Assembly: GCF_009831765.1 (NCBI RefSeq)
Contig: NZ_WSSB01000006.1
Location: 145,413-209,412, forward strand
DNA from: Craterilacuibacter sinensis
GTDB taxonomy: Bacteria; Pseudomonadota; Gammaproteobacteria; Burkholderiales; Chromobacteriaceae
Direction of reading: 5' to 3'
DNA: 64,000 nt
The position numbers and the translations under genes are program-made. Below are positions 18,118 to 26,712 of this stretch, piece after piece; position 1 is the stretch's first letter; every line of letters begins with the position of its first letter. The notes below the pieces were generated by a model that was given only the letters and a program-made list of their open reading frames with translations, searched no databases and had not been told where the DNA came from.

Positions 18118-19484
18118 CAGATGGCCTCGAAATAGCGTTGCAATTCCCAGTCGGTCACGTAGCGCTGGAACTCGCGCTCTTCCCACTCGCGGGTGGCGGC
18201 ATAGTGCTCGACAAAATCGTCACCCAGCCAGTCACGGGCGACGGCGGATGCGCGCAGGGCCTGTGCCGCATCGCGCAAGGTATGCGGCAGCTGCAGGTGG
18301 GCCGGCGCCTCGAACTGGTAGCCGTTGGCGCTGATCGGTGCCTCCGGCTCGGTCTGGGCGGCGATGCCGGCAAAACCGGCGGCCAGGGCCCCGGCCAGCG
18401 CGAGGTAGGGGTTGGCATCGGCACCGGGCAGGCGGTATTCGACGCGCTGGCTCTTGGCTGAGCCGGGAATGGCGCGCAGGGCAACAGTGCGGTTGTCCAC
18501 GCCCCACAGCGCCTGGGTGGGCGCCCAGTAACCGGGCACCAGACGGCGGAAGCTGTTGATGGTGGGGGCGGCGGTGGCGGTGATGTCGCGCATATGGCGC
18601 TGCAGGCCGCCGATGAAATGGCGTTGCAGCTGGCTGATGCCATGCGGCAGTGCCGGATCGAAGAAAGCATTGCTGCCATCTTTGTGCAGCAGCGAAATAT
18701 GGATATGCCCGCCCTGGCCTGCGTGGTTTTCGTTCCACTTGGCCATGAACGACACCATGCGCCCCTGTTTCTGTGCCATCACCTTGGCAAAGGTCTTGAA
18801 CAGGGCAGCATTGTCGGCTGCCGCGAGCGCCTCGCTGCAGCACAGTGCCGCCTCGAGTGCACCGGGGCCGGTTTCCTCGTGCAGGCCTTCGATCGGCATG
18901 TTCATCTCGTCGCACAGCGTGAGCAGGCCGCGGTAAAACTCGGTATTGACCGAGTTGCGCAGCACCGAATATCCGGCAGCACCGCTGCCCAGGGGTCTGG
19001 GGTCGCGGTAGCGTTTGGCCTGCAGTGCGGCGTGGTCTTCATCGGCGACGAGGAATTCGTACTCGAAACCGGCCTTGACCGAAAAGCCCAGTGCCGCCAC
19101 CCGCTGCAGCAGGCGGCGCAGCACGCCGCGCGGGCACAGGCATTCGAGGCGGCCGCTGACCTCGCCCTGCACCAGAATCATATTGTCTTCCAGCGGCATT
19201 TCGCGCCACGACGCGGGCAGCAGGCGGATGTCGGCATCACCGTAGCCCTTGCCCCAGCCGGTGAGGCGGGTGTTGTCGTACAGTTTGTCGGCGAGGTCCC
19301 AGCCGAATACCACATCACAGAAACCGAAACCGCCATCCAGCGCAGCCAGGAATTTGTCGCGCGCCATGTATTTGCCGACCATGGCGCCATCGATGTCGAA
19401 CAAGCCGACCTTGATCTGCTTCAAGCCGCGCACCTCGATCAGTGCCTTGAGTGCTTCGATACTGCCGCTATGCGTGCTGTCCAT
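18117..19484 (-). CDS. Glutamine synthetase-like gamma-glutamylamide synthetase (PuuA type)
   Basis: A 455-residue member of the glutamine synthetase superfamily of the short, non-adenylylated PuuA/GlnA-like type, which ligates glutamate to an amine using ATP. The N-terminal beta-grasp domain is followed by the catalytic domain with EYEFLV, the ENHAGQGGHIHISL metal/ATP loop near residues 260-275, and a PGSAKSQRVEYRLPGADANPY-type active-site stretch. ATG 19484 has AGGA eight bases upstream and is preferred to the in-frame ATG at 19493, which lacks spacing. It is the first gene of the five-gene operon. Neighbouring alcohol and aldehyde dehydrogenases plus a PuuD-like hydrolase indicate amine catabolism rather than ammonia assimilation. 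Confidence 0.88.
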   Translation of the reverse strand: MDSTHSGSIEALKALIEVRGLKQIKVGLFDIDGAMVGKYMARDKFLAALDGGFGFCDVVFGWDLADKLYDNTRLTGWGKGYGDADIRLLPASWREMPLEDNMILVQGEVSGRLECLCPRGVLRRLLQRVAALGFSVKAGFEYEFLVADEDHAALQAKRYRDPRPLGSGAAGYSVLRNSVNTEFYRGLLTLCDEMNMPIEGLHEETGPGALEAALCCSEALAAADNAALFKTFAKVMAQKQGRMVSFMAKWNENHAGQGGHIHISLLHKDGSNAFFDPALPHGISQLQRHFIGGLQRHMRDITATAAPTINSFRRLVPGYWAPTQALWGVDNRTVALRAIPGSAKSQRVEYRLPGADANPYLALAGALAAGFAGIAAQTEPEAPISANGYQFEAPAHLQLPHTLRDAAQALRASAVARDWLGDDFVEHYAATREWEEREFQRYVTDWELQRYFEAI

Positions 19485-19533
19485 GACTGTCATCCTGAGG
19501 CAAGGGTTTATCTACCCTGATGGGATTAGTCGT

Positions 19534-19547
19534 AGAAATTAATTTCT
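19534..19547. promoter_or_regulatory. Candidate RpiR operator palindrome
   Basis: AGAAATTAATTTCT is a perfect 14-bp palindrome in the AT-rich 119-bp gap between the divergent synthetase operon and the rpiR-type gene. A related half site, AGAAATCTG, occurs about 10 bp further on (near 19558). Position and symmetry fit a dimeric regulator; binding is inferred. Confidence 0.45.
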
Positions 19548-19603
19548 GCAGTTTCAAGAGAAATCTGTAATAAAAAAAACAGGCGGACAGGCAGGAGGGC
19601 GGC

Positions 19604-20452
19604 ATGGACAGTGTGCAGACAGTACTCGAACGGCTGAATGCCGGTTTTGACAGTCTGACGCCGACCGAACGCAAGGTCGCGCGCCGGCTGCTGGGAGATT
19701 CGCCGATGGATGGACTGAAGACCATCGCGCAACTGGCCAGCGAAGCGGGCGTCAGCGGACCGACCGTGCTGCGTCTGGTTGCCAAGCTGGGTTTTGACAG
19801 CTACGCGGGCTTTCAGGCGGCCTTGCGCGAGGAGTTGGGGCAGCGTCTGCAGTCGCCGCTGGCGCGGCAAAAGCCGGTGCAGCCCGGAAAAACGCCGCCG
19901 GATTTTCTCGGCAGCTTCCTGCTATCGGCGCAATTGCAGCTGGAGCAGACCGCCAGACAGTTGCCGGTGGCCGATCTGGAGGCCTGTGTGGCCATGCTGT
20001 CTGATCCTGGGCGGCGTGTTGCGCTGGCAGGCGGGCGTCTGAGCGCGCCGCTGGCGGCGTATCTGGCTCAGCACCTGAAGGCGATGCGCCCGGGAGTGTG
20101 TTTGCTGGACGGCGGCACCGACAGCTGGGCTGATGCGCTGGTGGACATGGGGCGGCATGATGTTCTGCTGCTGCTGGACATCCGCCGCTACAACAGCGAG
20201 CTGATGGCGCTGGCGCAGCGTGCTGCCAGCCACAAGCTGGATCTGATCCTGCTGACCGACCAGTGGCTGTCGCCAATCTCGCAACTGGCACGGGTCACGC
20301 TGGTCGGCGTAGCCGGTGGCGCCTCCGGCTGGGACAGCAACCTGTCGCTGTTTTTGCTGCTGGATGCGCTGATCGCAGCCATCATGCAAAGACAGACACC
20401 GGCCTGCCTTGCCCGGCTGGCCGCGCTGGAGGGCTGGCGTACGGCTGGCTAG
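19604..20452 (+). CDS. MurR/RpiR family transcriptional regulator
   Basis: A 282-residue regulator with an N-terminal RpiR-type helix-turn-helix (about residues 1-77, including TIAQLASEAGVSGPTVLRLV) and a C-terminal SIS sugar/phosphate-binding domain (about 120-245). AGGAGGG precedes the ATG. It is divergent from the gamma-glutamylamide operon, which it probably controls. SIS domains usually sense phosphosugars, but RpiR-type proteins beside amine-degradation genes may have other ligands; the effector here is unknown. Confidence 0.9.
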   Translation: MDSVQTVLERLNAGFDSLTPTERKVARRLLGDSPMDGLKTIAQLASEAGVSGPTVLRLVAKLGFDSYAGFQAALREELGQRLQSPLARQKPVQPGKTPPDFLGSFLLSAQLQLEQTARQLPVADLEACVAMLSDPGRRVALAGGRLSAPLAAYLAQHLKAMRPGVCLLDGGTDSWADALVDMGRHDVLLLLDIRRYNSELMALAQRAASHKLDLILLTDQWLSPISQLARVTLVGVAGGASGWDSNLSLFLLLDALIAAIMQRQTPACLARLAALEGWRTAG

Positions 20453-20488
20453 GCGCCATGCCCGAGCCAGCGTTTTGCTGATTGCCAC

Positions 20489-21151
20489 TCACGCCTGTAA
20501 GGCGAGTTTTGCCAGCCAGTCGCAGCGTGCGCTCAGCTTTTGCTGCCAGGCAGGGTCCAGGCCTGGCGCATTGGCGGCAGTGCGCAATTCGGCCACCGGT
20601 GGGCGGTGGCAGGTGGCCAGACGCCAGAAGGCATGCAGCGGGATGTCCGAGATGCGCTCGACCAGTGTCAGGCTGTCACCGGCACGGACTGTTCCTTCGC
20701 TGAGCACGCGAGCGTACCAGCCGGTTCTGGCCTGATCGCTGATCCACTGCGAGGCACCGGTCACATCAAGGCGATGGTTGATCTTCCAGCACGGGCTGCG
20801 CGGGCTGCAAAGCTGAATCCGTGCCTTGCCCAGTTCGAACACGTCGCCGATATGGACGCTATGCTCGTCCATTTTGTAGGCCGACAGGTTTTCACCCAGA
20901 CAGCCCGGTGCCAGCACCGCGGCCGCAGCGGGGAAGGCCTGTGCCAGTGCGTCGTAGTGCTCGGCGGGGTAAAGGTGGACGGCTTTCTCGCGCCCGCCGT
21001 GAAAGCGCCGGTCGGCCTGCTCATCACCGGTAAAGCCTTCCACCCCCAGCCAGGCTTCATCCACCCGCTGCTTGAAAATGCCGCTGCTCTGGCCGTCAGG
21101 TGGCAGTGTTCTGGCTTGTCCGATAAAAAGGCCGTTCAGCGGCGAGTGCAT
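20489..21151 (-). CDS. MOSC domain protein (YiiM-like)
   Basis: A 220-residue protein with a MOSC domain (about residues 15-165) and a short C-terminal 3-alpha domain, the architecture of E. coli YiiM, which is linked to reduction of N-hydroxylated bases with a molybdenum cofactor. The visible pattern includes GDEQADRRFHGG and the LGENLS turn; the usual cofactor-binding cysteine region appears as LCSPRSPCWKI. It lies downstream of cca on the same strand with a 39-bp gap. The activity is inferred from family membership. Confidence 0.85.
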   Translation of the reverse strand: MHSPLNGLFIGQARTLPPDGQSSGIFKQRVDEAWLGVEGFTGDEQADRRFHGGREKAVHLYPAEHYDALAQAFPAAAAVLAPGCLGENLSAYKMDEHSVHIGDVFELGKARIQLCSPRSPCWKINHRLDVTGASQWISDQARTGWYARVLSEGTVRAGDSLTLVERISDIPLHAFWRLATCHRPPVAELRTAANAPGLDPAWQQKLSARCDWLAKLALQA

Positions 21152-21190
21152 GCGGGATTCTCCGGTGTGGCCCGTGACCGCTGACGGCTG

Positions 21191-22423
21191 TCAGGCGCGG
21201 TTGCCGGGGTTGTTTAGGTTTATGGTGTGGTTTATGGCGTGGACGCGGGCGGCATCGACGGCATGGGCAATATCGTGCTTGTGCTCGCATTGGCGGGCGA
21301 TGGTGCCGGCGTCGACAAGACGGGCGGCATCCAGTAGTGCCGTCAGGTAGGCTGCCTGCGGATAGCTGCTGTGTTCGAAACCCAGACGGCCACGCGCATC
21401 GGCAACGCAGGCCGACAACATCTCGTGAAAACGCTCGGGGCGGCGCAGCGCATCGCAATCACGGAACAGACGCAGCACAGTGTCGGCGCGCATTTCGGGC
21501 GCGATATGTACTTTGGTGTGGTAAAGCACGGTGATGCGCGCCAGATCCCGGCATTCGGCCGGCACGCGCAGGCGTTCGCACAGCGCAAGCAGCGGCTTTT
21601 CGCCGCGCGCCTCGTGGCCGATATGGCGCGGCAGAATATCGGCCGGGGTCAGCGCCTTGCCTAAGTCATGGGTCAGGCAGGCGAAACGTACGGCCAGCGG
21701 TGCGCCACTTTGCGCGGCGGTATCGATGACGCGCATTACATGGTCGCCGGTATCGATTTCAGGGTGATAGTCGGCGCGTTGCGGCACACCGAACAGCGCA
21801 TCCACTTCGGGCAGAACGCGCGCCAGCGCGCCGCACTCGCGCAGGACCTTGAACATGCGCGAGGGGGCATCTTCCATCAGGCCGCGCGCGACTTCCTGCC
21901 ACACCCGCTCCGGTACCAGTGCATCCACTTCGCCGTTGTCCACCATCTGGCGCATCAGGCCCAGGGTCTCGGGCGCAACGGCAAAGCCGAAGCGGGCGGC
22001 AAAACGTGCCAGACGCAGGATGCGTACCGGGTCTTCGGCAAAGGCGGCGCTGACATGGCGCAATACGCCGGCGGCAAGGTCGGCCTGTCCGCCATAGGGG
22101 TCGGTCAGACGGCCGTCTTCGTCTTCGGCGATGGCGTTGATGGTCAGGTCGCGCCGTGCCAGATCCTGTTCCAGTGTGACATCTGGTGCGGCGTGAAACA
22201 CAAAGCCGTGATAACCGGCGCCCGTTTTGCGTTCGGTGCGCGCCAGTGCATATTCCTCGTGCGTAGCCGGATGCAGGAATACCGGAAAATCGCGTCCGAC
22301 CGGACGGAAGCCTTGTGCCAGCATCTCAGCAGCACTACTGCCGACTACCACCCAGTCGCGGTCTACCACCGCGCGGCCCAATAAGCGGTCGCGTACCGCG
22401 CCGCCTACGACATACAGCTTCAT
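21191..22423 (-). CDS. cca: Multifunctional CCA tRNA nucleotidyltransferase
   Basis: Adds and repairs the 3'-CCA end of tRNA. The 410-residue protein begins [16 protein letters not shown] with the class II nucleotidyltransferase GGAVRD motif at residues 7-12, followed by the [10 protein letters not shown] motif and an RxxRxxRF-like helix. A C-terminal HD domain is present (DHVMRV..., LTHDLGKAL), as in the gammaproteobacterial/betaproteobacterial form that also has phosphatase and phosphodiesterase activity. The start follows family alignment; 62 more upstream codons are open but overlap the next gene. It overlaps that gene by four bases. Confidence 0.95.
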   Translation of the reverse strand: MKLYVVGGAVRDRLLGRAVVDRDWVVVGSSAAEMLAQGFRPVGRDFPVFLHPATHEEYALARTERKTGAGYHGFVFHAAPDVTLEQDLARRDLTINAIAEDEDGRLTDPYGGQADLAAGVLRHVSAAFAEDPVRILRLARFAARFGFAVAPETLGLMRQMVDNGEVDALVPERVWQEVARGLMEDAPSRMFKVLRECGALARVLPEVDALFGVPQRADYHPEIDTGDHVMRVIDTAAQSGAPLAVRFACLTHDLGKALTPADILPRHIGHEARGEKPLLALCERLRVPAECRDLARITVLYHTKVHIAPEMRADTVLRLFRDCDALRRPERFHEMLSACVADARGRLGFEHSSYPQAAYLTALLDAARLVDAGTIARQCEHKHDIAHAVDAARVHAINHTINLNNPGNRA

Positions 22424-23352
22424 TCCCGTTCTCTCCAGCGCGCCAGGCGCGTATTGCGTTCGTCTTCGCCCAGCCATTGCTGTGCGACCGCTTCCAGTGC
22501 GCTCGGGCAGAAACCCAGCAGCGCGCTCGGGAAGGGCTCCAGGCTGACATTGTCGACACGCAGCGATTTTACATTGTCGCGGCTGATCAGGGCGGGGCCG
22601 GGCAAGCATTCCATTACGCCGGCTTGCAGCATGGCCAGGCTGTCCGGCAGGCCTATCAGGGTGCGCGGGTGGCCGGTGAGCTCGCCTACATAAGCCACCA
22701 GCTCGCGCAAACGGTAGCGGTGCGGCCCTGTCAGCTCCAATGTCTGGCCTATGCTGGCTGGCCTGTCCAGACAGGCCGCGACGGCGCGTGCCACATCATC
22801 GGCCCATACCGGGGCGAAATAAGTGTCGGCACCGGCTAACGGCAGCACCGGCAAAACAGCGAGCAGGCGGGCAAACATATTGAGAAAGGCATCGTCGTGG
22901 GCGAACACTACCGAAGGACGCAGGATTGTCCACGCCAGATGGCTTTGCGTGATGACCCGTTCGCCACGCGCCTTGGTTTGCTGGTAGTCCGACGGCCCGT
23001 GCGCATCCGCCCCCAGTGCGCTGATATGGATCAGGCGCCGGATGCCGGTTTGCTTCATGGCATGGACGATTTTTTCCACCAGTTCGACATGGGCGACTTC
23101 AAAAGCGCGGTGCGAGCCATGCAGGATGCCCACCATACTGATTACCGCATCGTGCCCGGCCATCAGCTGCGTCAGCGCCGCGCTGTCGTGTACGTCACAG
23201 GCGGCCAGCGTGACGCCGGGCAGGGTGGACAGGGCCTTGATGCGTTCCGGGCGGCGGCTGGCAATGGTCAGCTGCATGCCGTGCCGGCTCAGCATTTCGG
23301 CGATATGCCGGCCGACAAATCCGCTGCCACCTATCAATACAATGCGTTGCAT
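22420..23352 (-). CDS. NDUFA9-like atypical SDR oxidoreductase
   Basis: A 310-residue Rossmann protein of the atypical short-chain dehydrogenase group often labelled complex I NDUFA9 family. The NAD(P) motif GGSGFVGR is at residues 8-15, IHISALGAD replaces the canonical active-site segment, and YQQTKARGE supplies a YxxxK. No complex I gene is nearby, so the name reflects sequence family only. The stop overlaps the cca start by four bases, implying coupled translation. It could act on nucleotide sugars or quinone-related substrates; the function is unassigned. Confidence 0.8.
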   Translation of the reverse strand: MQRIVLIGGSGFVGRHIAEMLSRHGMQLTIASRRPERIKALSTLPGVTLAACDVHDSAALTQLMAGHDAVISMVGILHGSHRAFEVAHVELVEKIVHAMKQTGIRRLIHISALGADAHGPSDYQQTKARGERVITQSHLAWTILRPSVVFAHDDAFLNMFARLLAVLPVLPLAGADTYFAPVWADDVARAVAACLDRPASIGQTLELTGPHRYRLRELVAYVGELTGHPRTLIGLPDSLAMLQAGVMECLPGPALISRDNVKSLRVDNVSLEPFPSALLGFCPSALEAVAQQWLGEDERNTRLARWRERE

Positions 23353-23384
23353 AGTGCGCTCTCCCGATTGAAGAGCGGCCCGGT

Positions 23385-25220
23385 TTATTTGGCCGCTATG
23401 GTGCCCATTCTCGCCTTGAGCGAGGTCTCACCCTTGCCGAAGCTGGCGGCGTAGTAGGTGGCGTTGGCCATCACCTTTTGTACATAGTCGCGCGTTTCGG
23501 TAAACGGGATGGTTTCGGTGTAGATGGTGCCATCCAGCGGCGTGCTGGCGCGCCATGCGCGTGCACGCCCGGGGCCTGCATTGTAGCCGGCGGTCGCCAG
23601 CACCGGGTGGCCGGTGGTATCCAGTACATGACGCAGATACCAGGTGCCCAGCTGGATATTGGTGTCCACATCGTTGACATCGAAGCCGGGCAGGCCAACC
23701 TTGTTTGCTACCCAGCGCGCGGTGGCCGGCATCAGCTGCATCAGGCCTGAGGCGCCTACGCCCGAGCGCGCTACCACGGTAAAGCGGCTTTCCTGGCGCA
23801 TCAGGCCGTAAATCCATGCCGGATCCACATCCAGTTGCCTGGCGTAGCGCTCGGTGGTGCTGCGGTAGGGCGCGAGAAAGCGCAGGCCGAAATTATGCGC
23901 GTCGCGCGTGCGCTCGGCGCTGTAGATGGCCATATCGTAAAAGCCCTTGTCTTTGGCCAGTTCGGCGGCGGCAATCAGCTCGGGGTCGGTCTTGCCGCGC
24001 ATGGCCCAGCGCCACTCGCGCCGTGCTTCTTCGTGAAACTCCGGGCGCTTGAGTGTATCCGACAGCGCAAACAGTTCGATGGCGCGGGCAATGGCCGGCT
24101 CTTTGGAAATGGCGCGCATGTCCTTGTCGCTGGCTTCAATTTGGCGCGCGGGTTCGGACAGGCTGTTACCCAGCGCTTCGCGCGCAAGAATGCCGTAATA
24201 ACTGTGTTCCTGGCTTAGCCGCACCAGGCGCGCATTGGCTTCGCTACGCTTGCCCTGCATCAGTTCGGCTTGCGACAGCCAGTAGCGCCAAGCCTGACGT
24301 GCGGCCAGCTTGGCCGGCATCTTGCCGATCACGCTGCTTAATGTGTTCCAGTTTTGCTCGCGCAGTGCCGCGCGTGCCCACCATTCCCATTGCTCGGGCG
24401 TGAGTTCCCCGGGGGCGGATTTGGCGTACCAGTCCAGCGCCTGCGTCATGTCCTGGCGTCGCGCGGCGCGTGTGGCCAGTTCCCCCCAGCCAAAGCCGAC
24501 CTGCTCGCGCGTAAGCGTAGGCTCGATGCGCGCAAGATCGGCGGCGGCACCGGACAAATCACTCTTGCCGCGGCGCACGATGGCGATAACGGCGGCTTCA
24601 TTGCTGCCTGGGGTGAAAAATTCGTCCGACAAGCCGGCCGATGTGGCCAGCGCACGCGCGACGGTGACGTAATTATTGGCAACCAGGGTGCGTACGCGTG
24701 AACGCACCTCATCCTGGCTGAGCGTGCCCAGCGTCGCGCTTTCATTCAGCAGACTGTTGCAGCCTTCCGGGAGTGTCAGCTTGTCCAGCAAGTCGGCATC
24801 GGGTGCGCTAATGCGCCCGGCCTTAAGCTCGGACAGGGCAGCATAGCATTGGGTTTCCTGATCGCGTGCGTCTTCCGGTGCGCGTACCAGTTCGCGGCGA
24901 AAACCGTCCCAGTTATTGCCCTTGCCCAGACGCTTGAGCCATTCATTGGCCAGACGCTCGGTCAGCGTAGAGGGGGCCTCTTGCGCCAGAAAGGCGCGGG
25001 CCGGCGCCTCGTCGCCGTTTTCCAGGCTTTTAAGCGCCAGCCAGTAGCGCGGATACATGCCAAGCGGTGTGCGTGCGCTACTGGCGGCCAGCGTTTGCAA
25101 TTGGGCGATATCGCCGGCACGCCAGGCGTCGCGGGCCGCAGCCAGATCATCGTTGCTGTCGGCGTACACGCTAGCGGGCAGGGCAAACAGGCTTAACAGC
25201 AGCAGGGAAATTTTTTTCAT
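23385..25220 (-). CDS. slt: Soluble lytic murein transglycosylase (Slt70-like)
   Basis: A 611-residue periplasmic enzyme that cleaves the MurNAc-GlcNAc bond with formation of 1,6-anhydro-muropeptides. A signal peptide occupies about residues 1-20 (MKKISLLLLSLFALPASVYA). A long alpha-helical superhelical U/L domain with many Ala/Arg/Glu repeats runs to about residue 445, and the SLT catalytic domain occupies the rest, with catalytic Glu477 in MRQESRF and the GVGASGLMQLMPATA motif. The stop lies two bases before the trkH end region; it is the last gene of the trkA-trkH-slt strand run upstream of the SDR gene. Confidence 0.92.
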   Translation of the reverse strand: MKKISLLLLSLFALPASVYADSNDDLAAARDAWRAGDIAQLQTLAASSARTPLGMYPRYWLALKSLENGDEAPARAFLAQEAPSTLTERLANEWLKRLGKGNNWDGFRRELVRAPEDARDQETQCYAALSELKAGRISAPDADLLDKLTLPEGCNSLLNESATLGTLSQDEVRSRVRTLVANNYVTVARALATSAGLSDEFFTPGSNEAAVIAIVRRGKSDLSGAAADLARIEPTLTREQVGFGWGELATRAARRQDMTQALDWYAKSAPGELTPEQWEWWARAALREQNWNTLSSVIGKMPAKLAARQAWRYWLSQAELMQGKRSEANARLVRLSQEHSYYGILAREALGNSLSEPARQIEASDKDMRAISKEPAIARAIELFALSDTLKRPEFHEEARREWRWAMRGKTDPELIAAAELAKDKGFYDMAIYSAERTRDAHNFGLRFLAPYRSTTERYARQLDVDPAWIYGLMRQESRFTVVARSGVGASGLMQLMPATARWVANKVGLPGFDVNDVDTNIQLGTWYLRHVLDTTGHPVLATAGYNAGPGRARAWRASTPLDGTIYTETIPFTETRDYVQKVMANATYYAASFGKGETSLKARMGTIAAK

Positions 25221-25221
25221 G

Positions 25222-26712
25222 TCACTTGCGCCAGAAGGCGGGCGTAAAGAGGATGAGGATGGTGAAAATTTCCAGCCGGCCCAGCAGCATGGCTACGCTG
25301 CATACCCAGGTCTGGAAATCATTCAGCCCGGCATAATTGGCGGCCGGGCCAACTTCTCCCAGTCCCGGGCCTGCATTATTGATGCAGGACACAATGGCGG
25401 AAGCGGCGGTCTGGAAGTCCAGGCCACTGCCTAACAGCACAAAAGTCAGCACCACCACACTCAAAATGTATACGAAGATAAAGCCCAGCACCGAAAAGGC
25501 GACGCTGTCGCTCATGGTACGGCCATTGACCTTGAGCGGAATAATGGCCTGCGGATGCAGCAACTGGGTCATTTCGCGCTGGGCCTGACGGAACAGGATC
25601 AGGCTGCGTATCATTTTGATGCCGCCACCTACCGAGCCTGAACAGGCGGTAAAACAGGACAGGAACAGCATCCATACCGGAACAAAGAGCGGCCACTGGC
25701 CGTAATCGGTGCTGGCAAAACCCGAGGCGGTGGCTATCGAGATCAGGTTGAAGCTGACATGGCGCAAGGACTCGCCCAGTCCGTAAACCCCTTGCCACCA
25801 CAAATAGACGGCCAGCATCAGAATGCTGGACAGGATCACCAGCATCATGCTGATAAATTCGGTATCAATCCGATAGGGGGCGGCCGAACGTTTTTTCCAC
25901 GCCAGAAAGTGAGTGGCGTAATTGGTGGCCGATAGCAAGGTGAAACCGGCAATCACCAGTTCGATTGGCAGCGAATCGTAATGGCCTACACTGGTGTCGC
26001 GGGTGGAAAAGCCGCCCAACGCAACGGTGGACAGGCCGTGGCAGACAGCGTCGAATACGCTCATGCCGGCCATATACAGCATGCCCATGCACAGCACGGT
26101 CAGGATGCAGTACATGGTCCACAGGCTCTTGGCCGCCTGGGTGATGCGTGGTGCCAGCTTGGCATCCTTCATCGGCCCCGGTGTTTCCGCCTTGTATACC
26201 TGCATGCCGCCCACGCCCAGTAGCGGCAAAATGGCGACAGCCAGCACGATAATGCCCATGCCGCCCATCCACTGCATGAAGTGGCGCCAGAAATTGATCG
26301 CAGGTGGCAAGACATCCAGCGAGAACAATACGGTCGCGCCATTGGTAGTCAGCGCCGACATGGCTTCGAAAAAGGCGTCGGTGAAGCTTAGCGAACTGTC
26401 GAACAGCATGAACGGGATGGCGGCGGTGGCGGCGAAGCCCACCCACAGGGCTACCACCAGGATAAAGCCGTCACGCGGCTTGAGTTCGTGTTCGAAACGG
26501 CGGGTGGCGGCCCAGGCAAACAGGCCGACGGCCAGTCCGACCACACCGGACAGCAAAAACGCTTCCAGCGTGTGGTCTTTGTAGATGACGCCGACACCGG
26601 CCGGCACAATGAACATGCAGGAAAACAGCATGATCAGCTTGGAAAAGACATGAGCGATAGGCAACAGCTTGCCCAGTGCACCGCCTCTGGCGGCTAACGG
26701 CAAGGTCGACAT
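25222..26712 (-). CDS. trkH: Trk potassium uptake channel subunit TrkH
   Basis: A 496-residue membrane protein of the TrkH/KtrB family, the potassium-translocating subunit. It carries four pore repeats; the glycine-containing filter loops are seen in TTNGATVLF, TVALGGFSTRD, SGSVGGGIKM and NNAGPGLGEVG. ATG 26712 shares its A with the trkA stop codon (TGATG), so the two are translationally coupled; a TTG one codon earlier is less likely. TrkA and TrkH together make the ATP/NAD-gated potassium uptake system. Confidence 0.93.
   Translation of the reverse strand: MSTLPLAARGGALGKLLPIAHVFSKLIMLFSCMFIVPAGVGVIYKDHTLEAFLLSGVVGLAVGLFAWAATRRFEHELKPRDGFILVVALWVGFAATAAIPFMLFDSSLSFTDAFFEAMSALTTNGATVLFSLDVLPPAINFWRHFMQWMGGMGIIVLAVAILPLLGVGGMQVYKAETPGPMKDAKLAPRITQAAKSLWTMYCILTVLCMGMLYMAGMSVFDAVCHGLSTVALGGFSTRDTSVGHYDSLPIELVIAGFTLLSATNYATHFLAWKKRSAAPYRIDTEFISMMLVILSSILMLAVYLWWQGVYGLGESLRHVSFNLISIATASGFASTDYGQWPLFVPVWMLFLSCFTACSGSVGGGIKMIRSLILFRQAQREMTQLLHPQAIIPLKVNGRTMSDSVAFSVLGFIFVYILSVVVLTFVLLGSGLDFQTAASAIVSCINNAGPGLGEVGPAANYAGLNDFQTWVCSVAMLLGRLEIFTILILFTPAFWRK

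Noticed and set aside
22420..23352. Respiratory complex I subunit role for the NDUFA9-like protein
   Set aside because: No nuo genes are nearby; the name reflects sequence group only.
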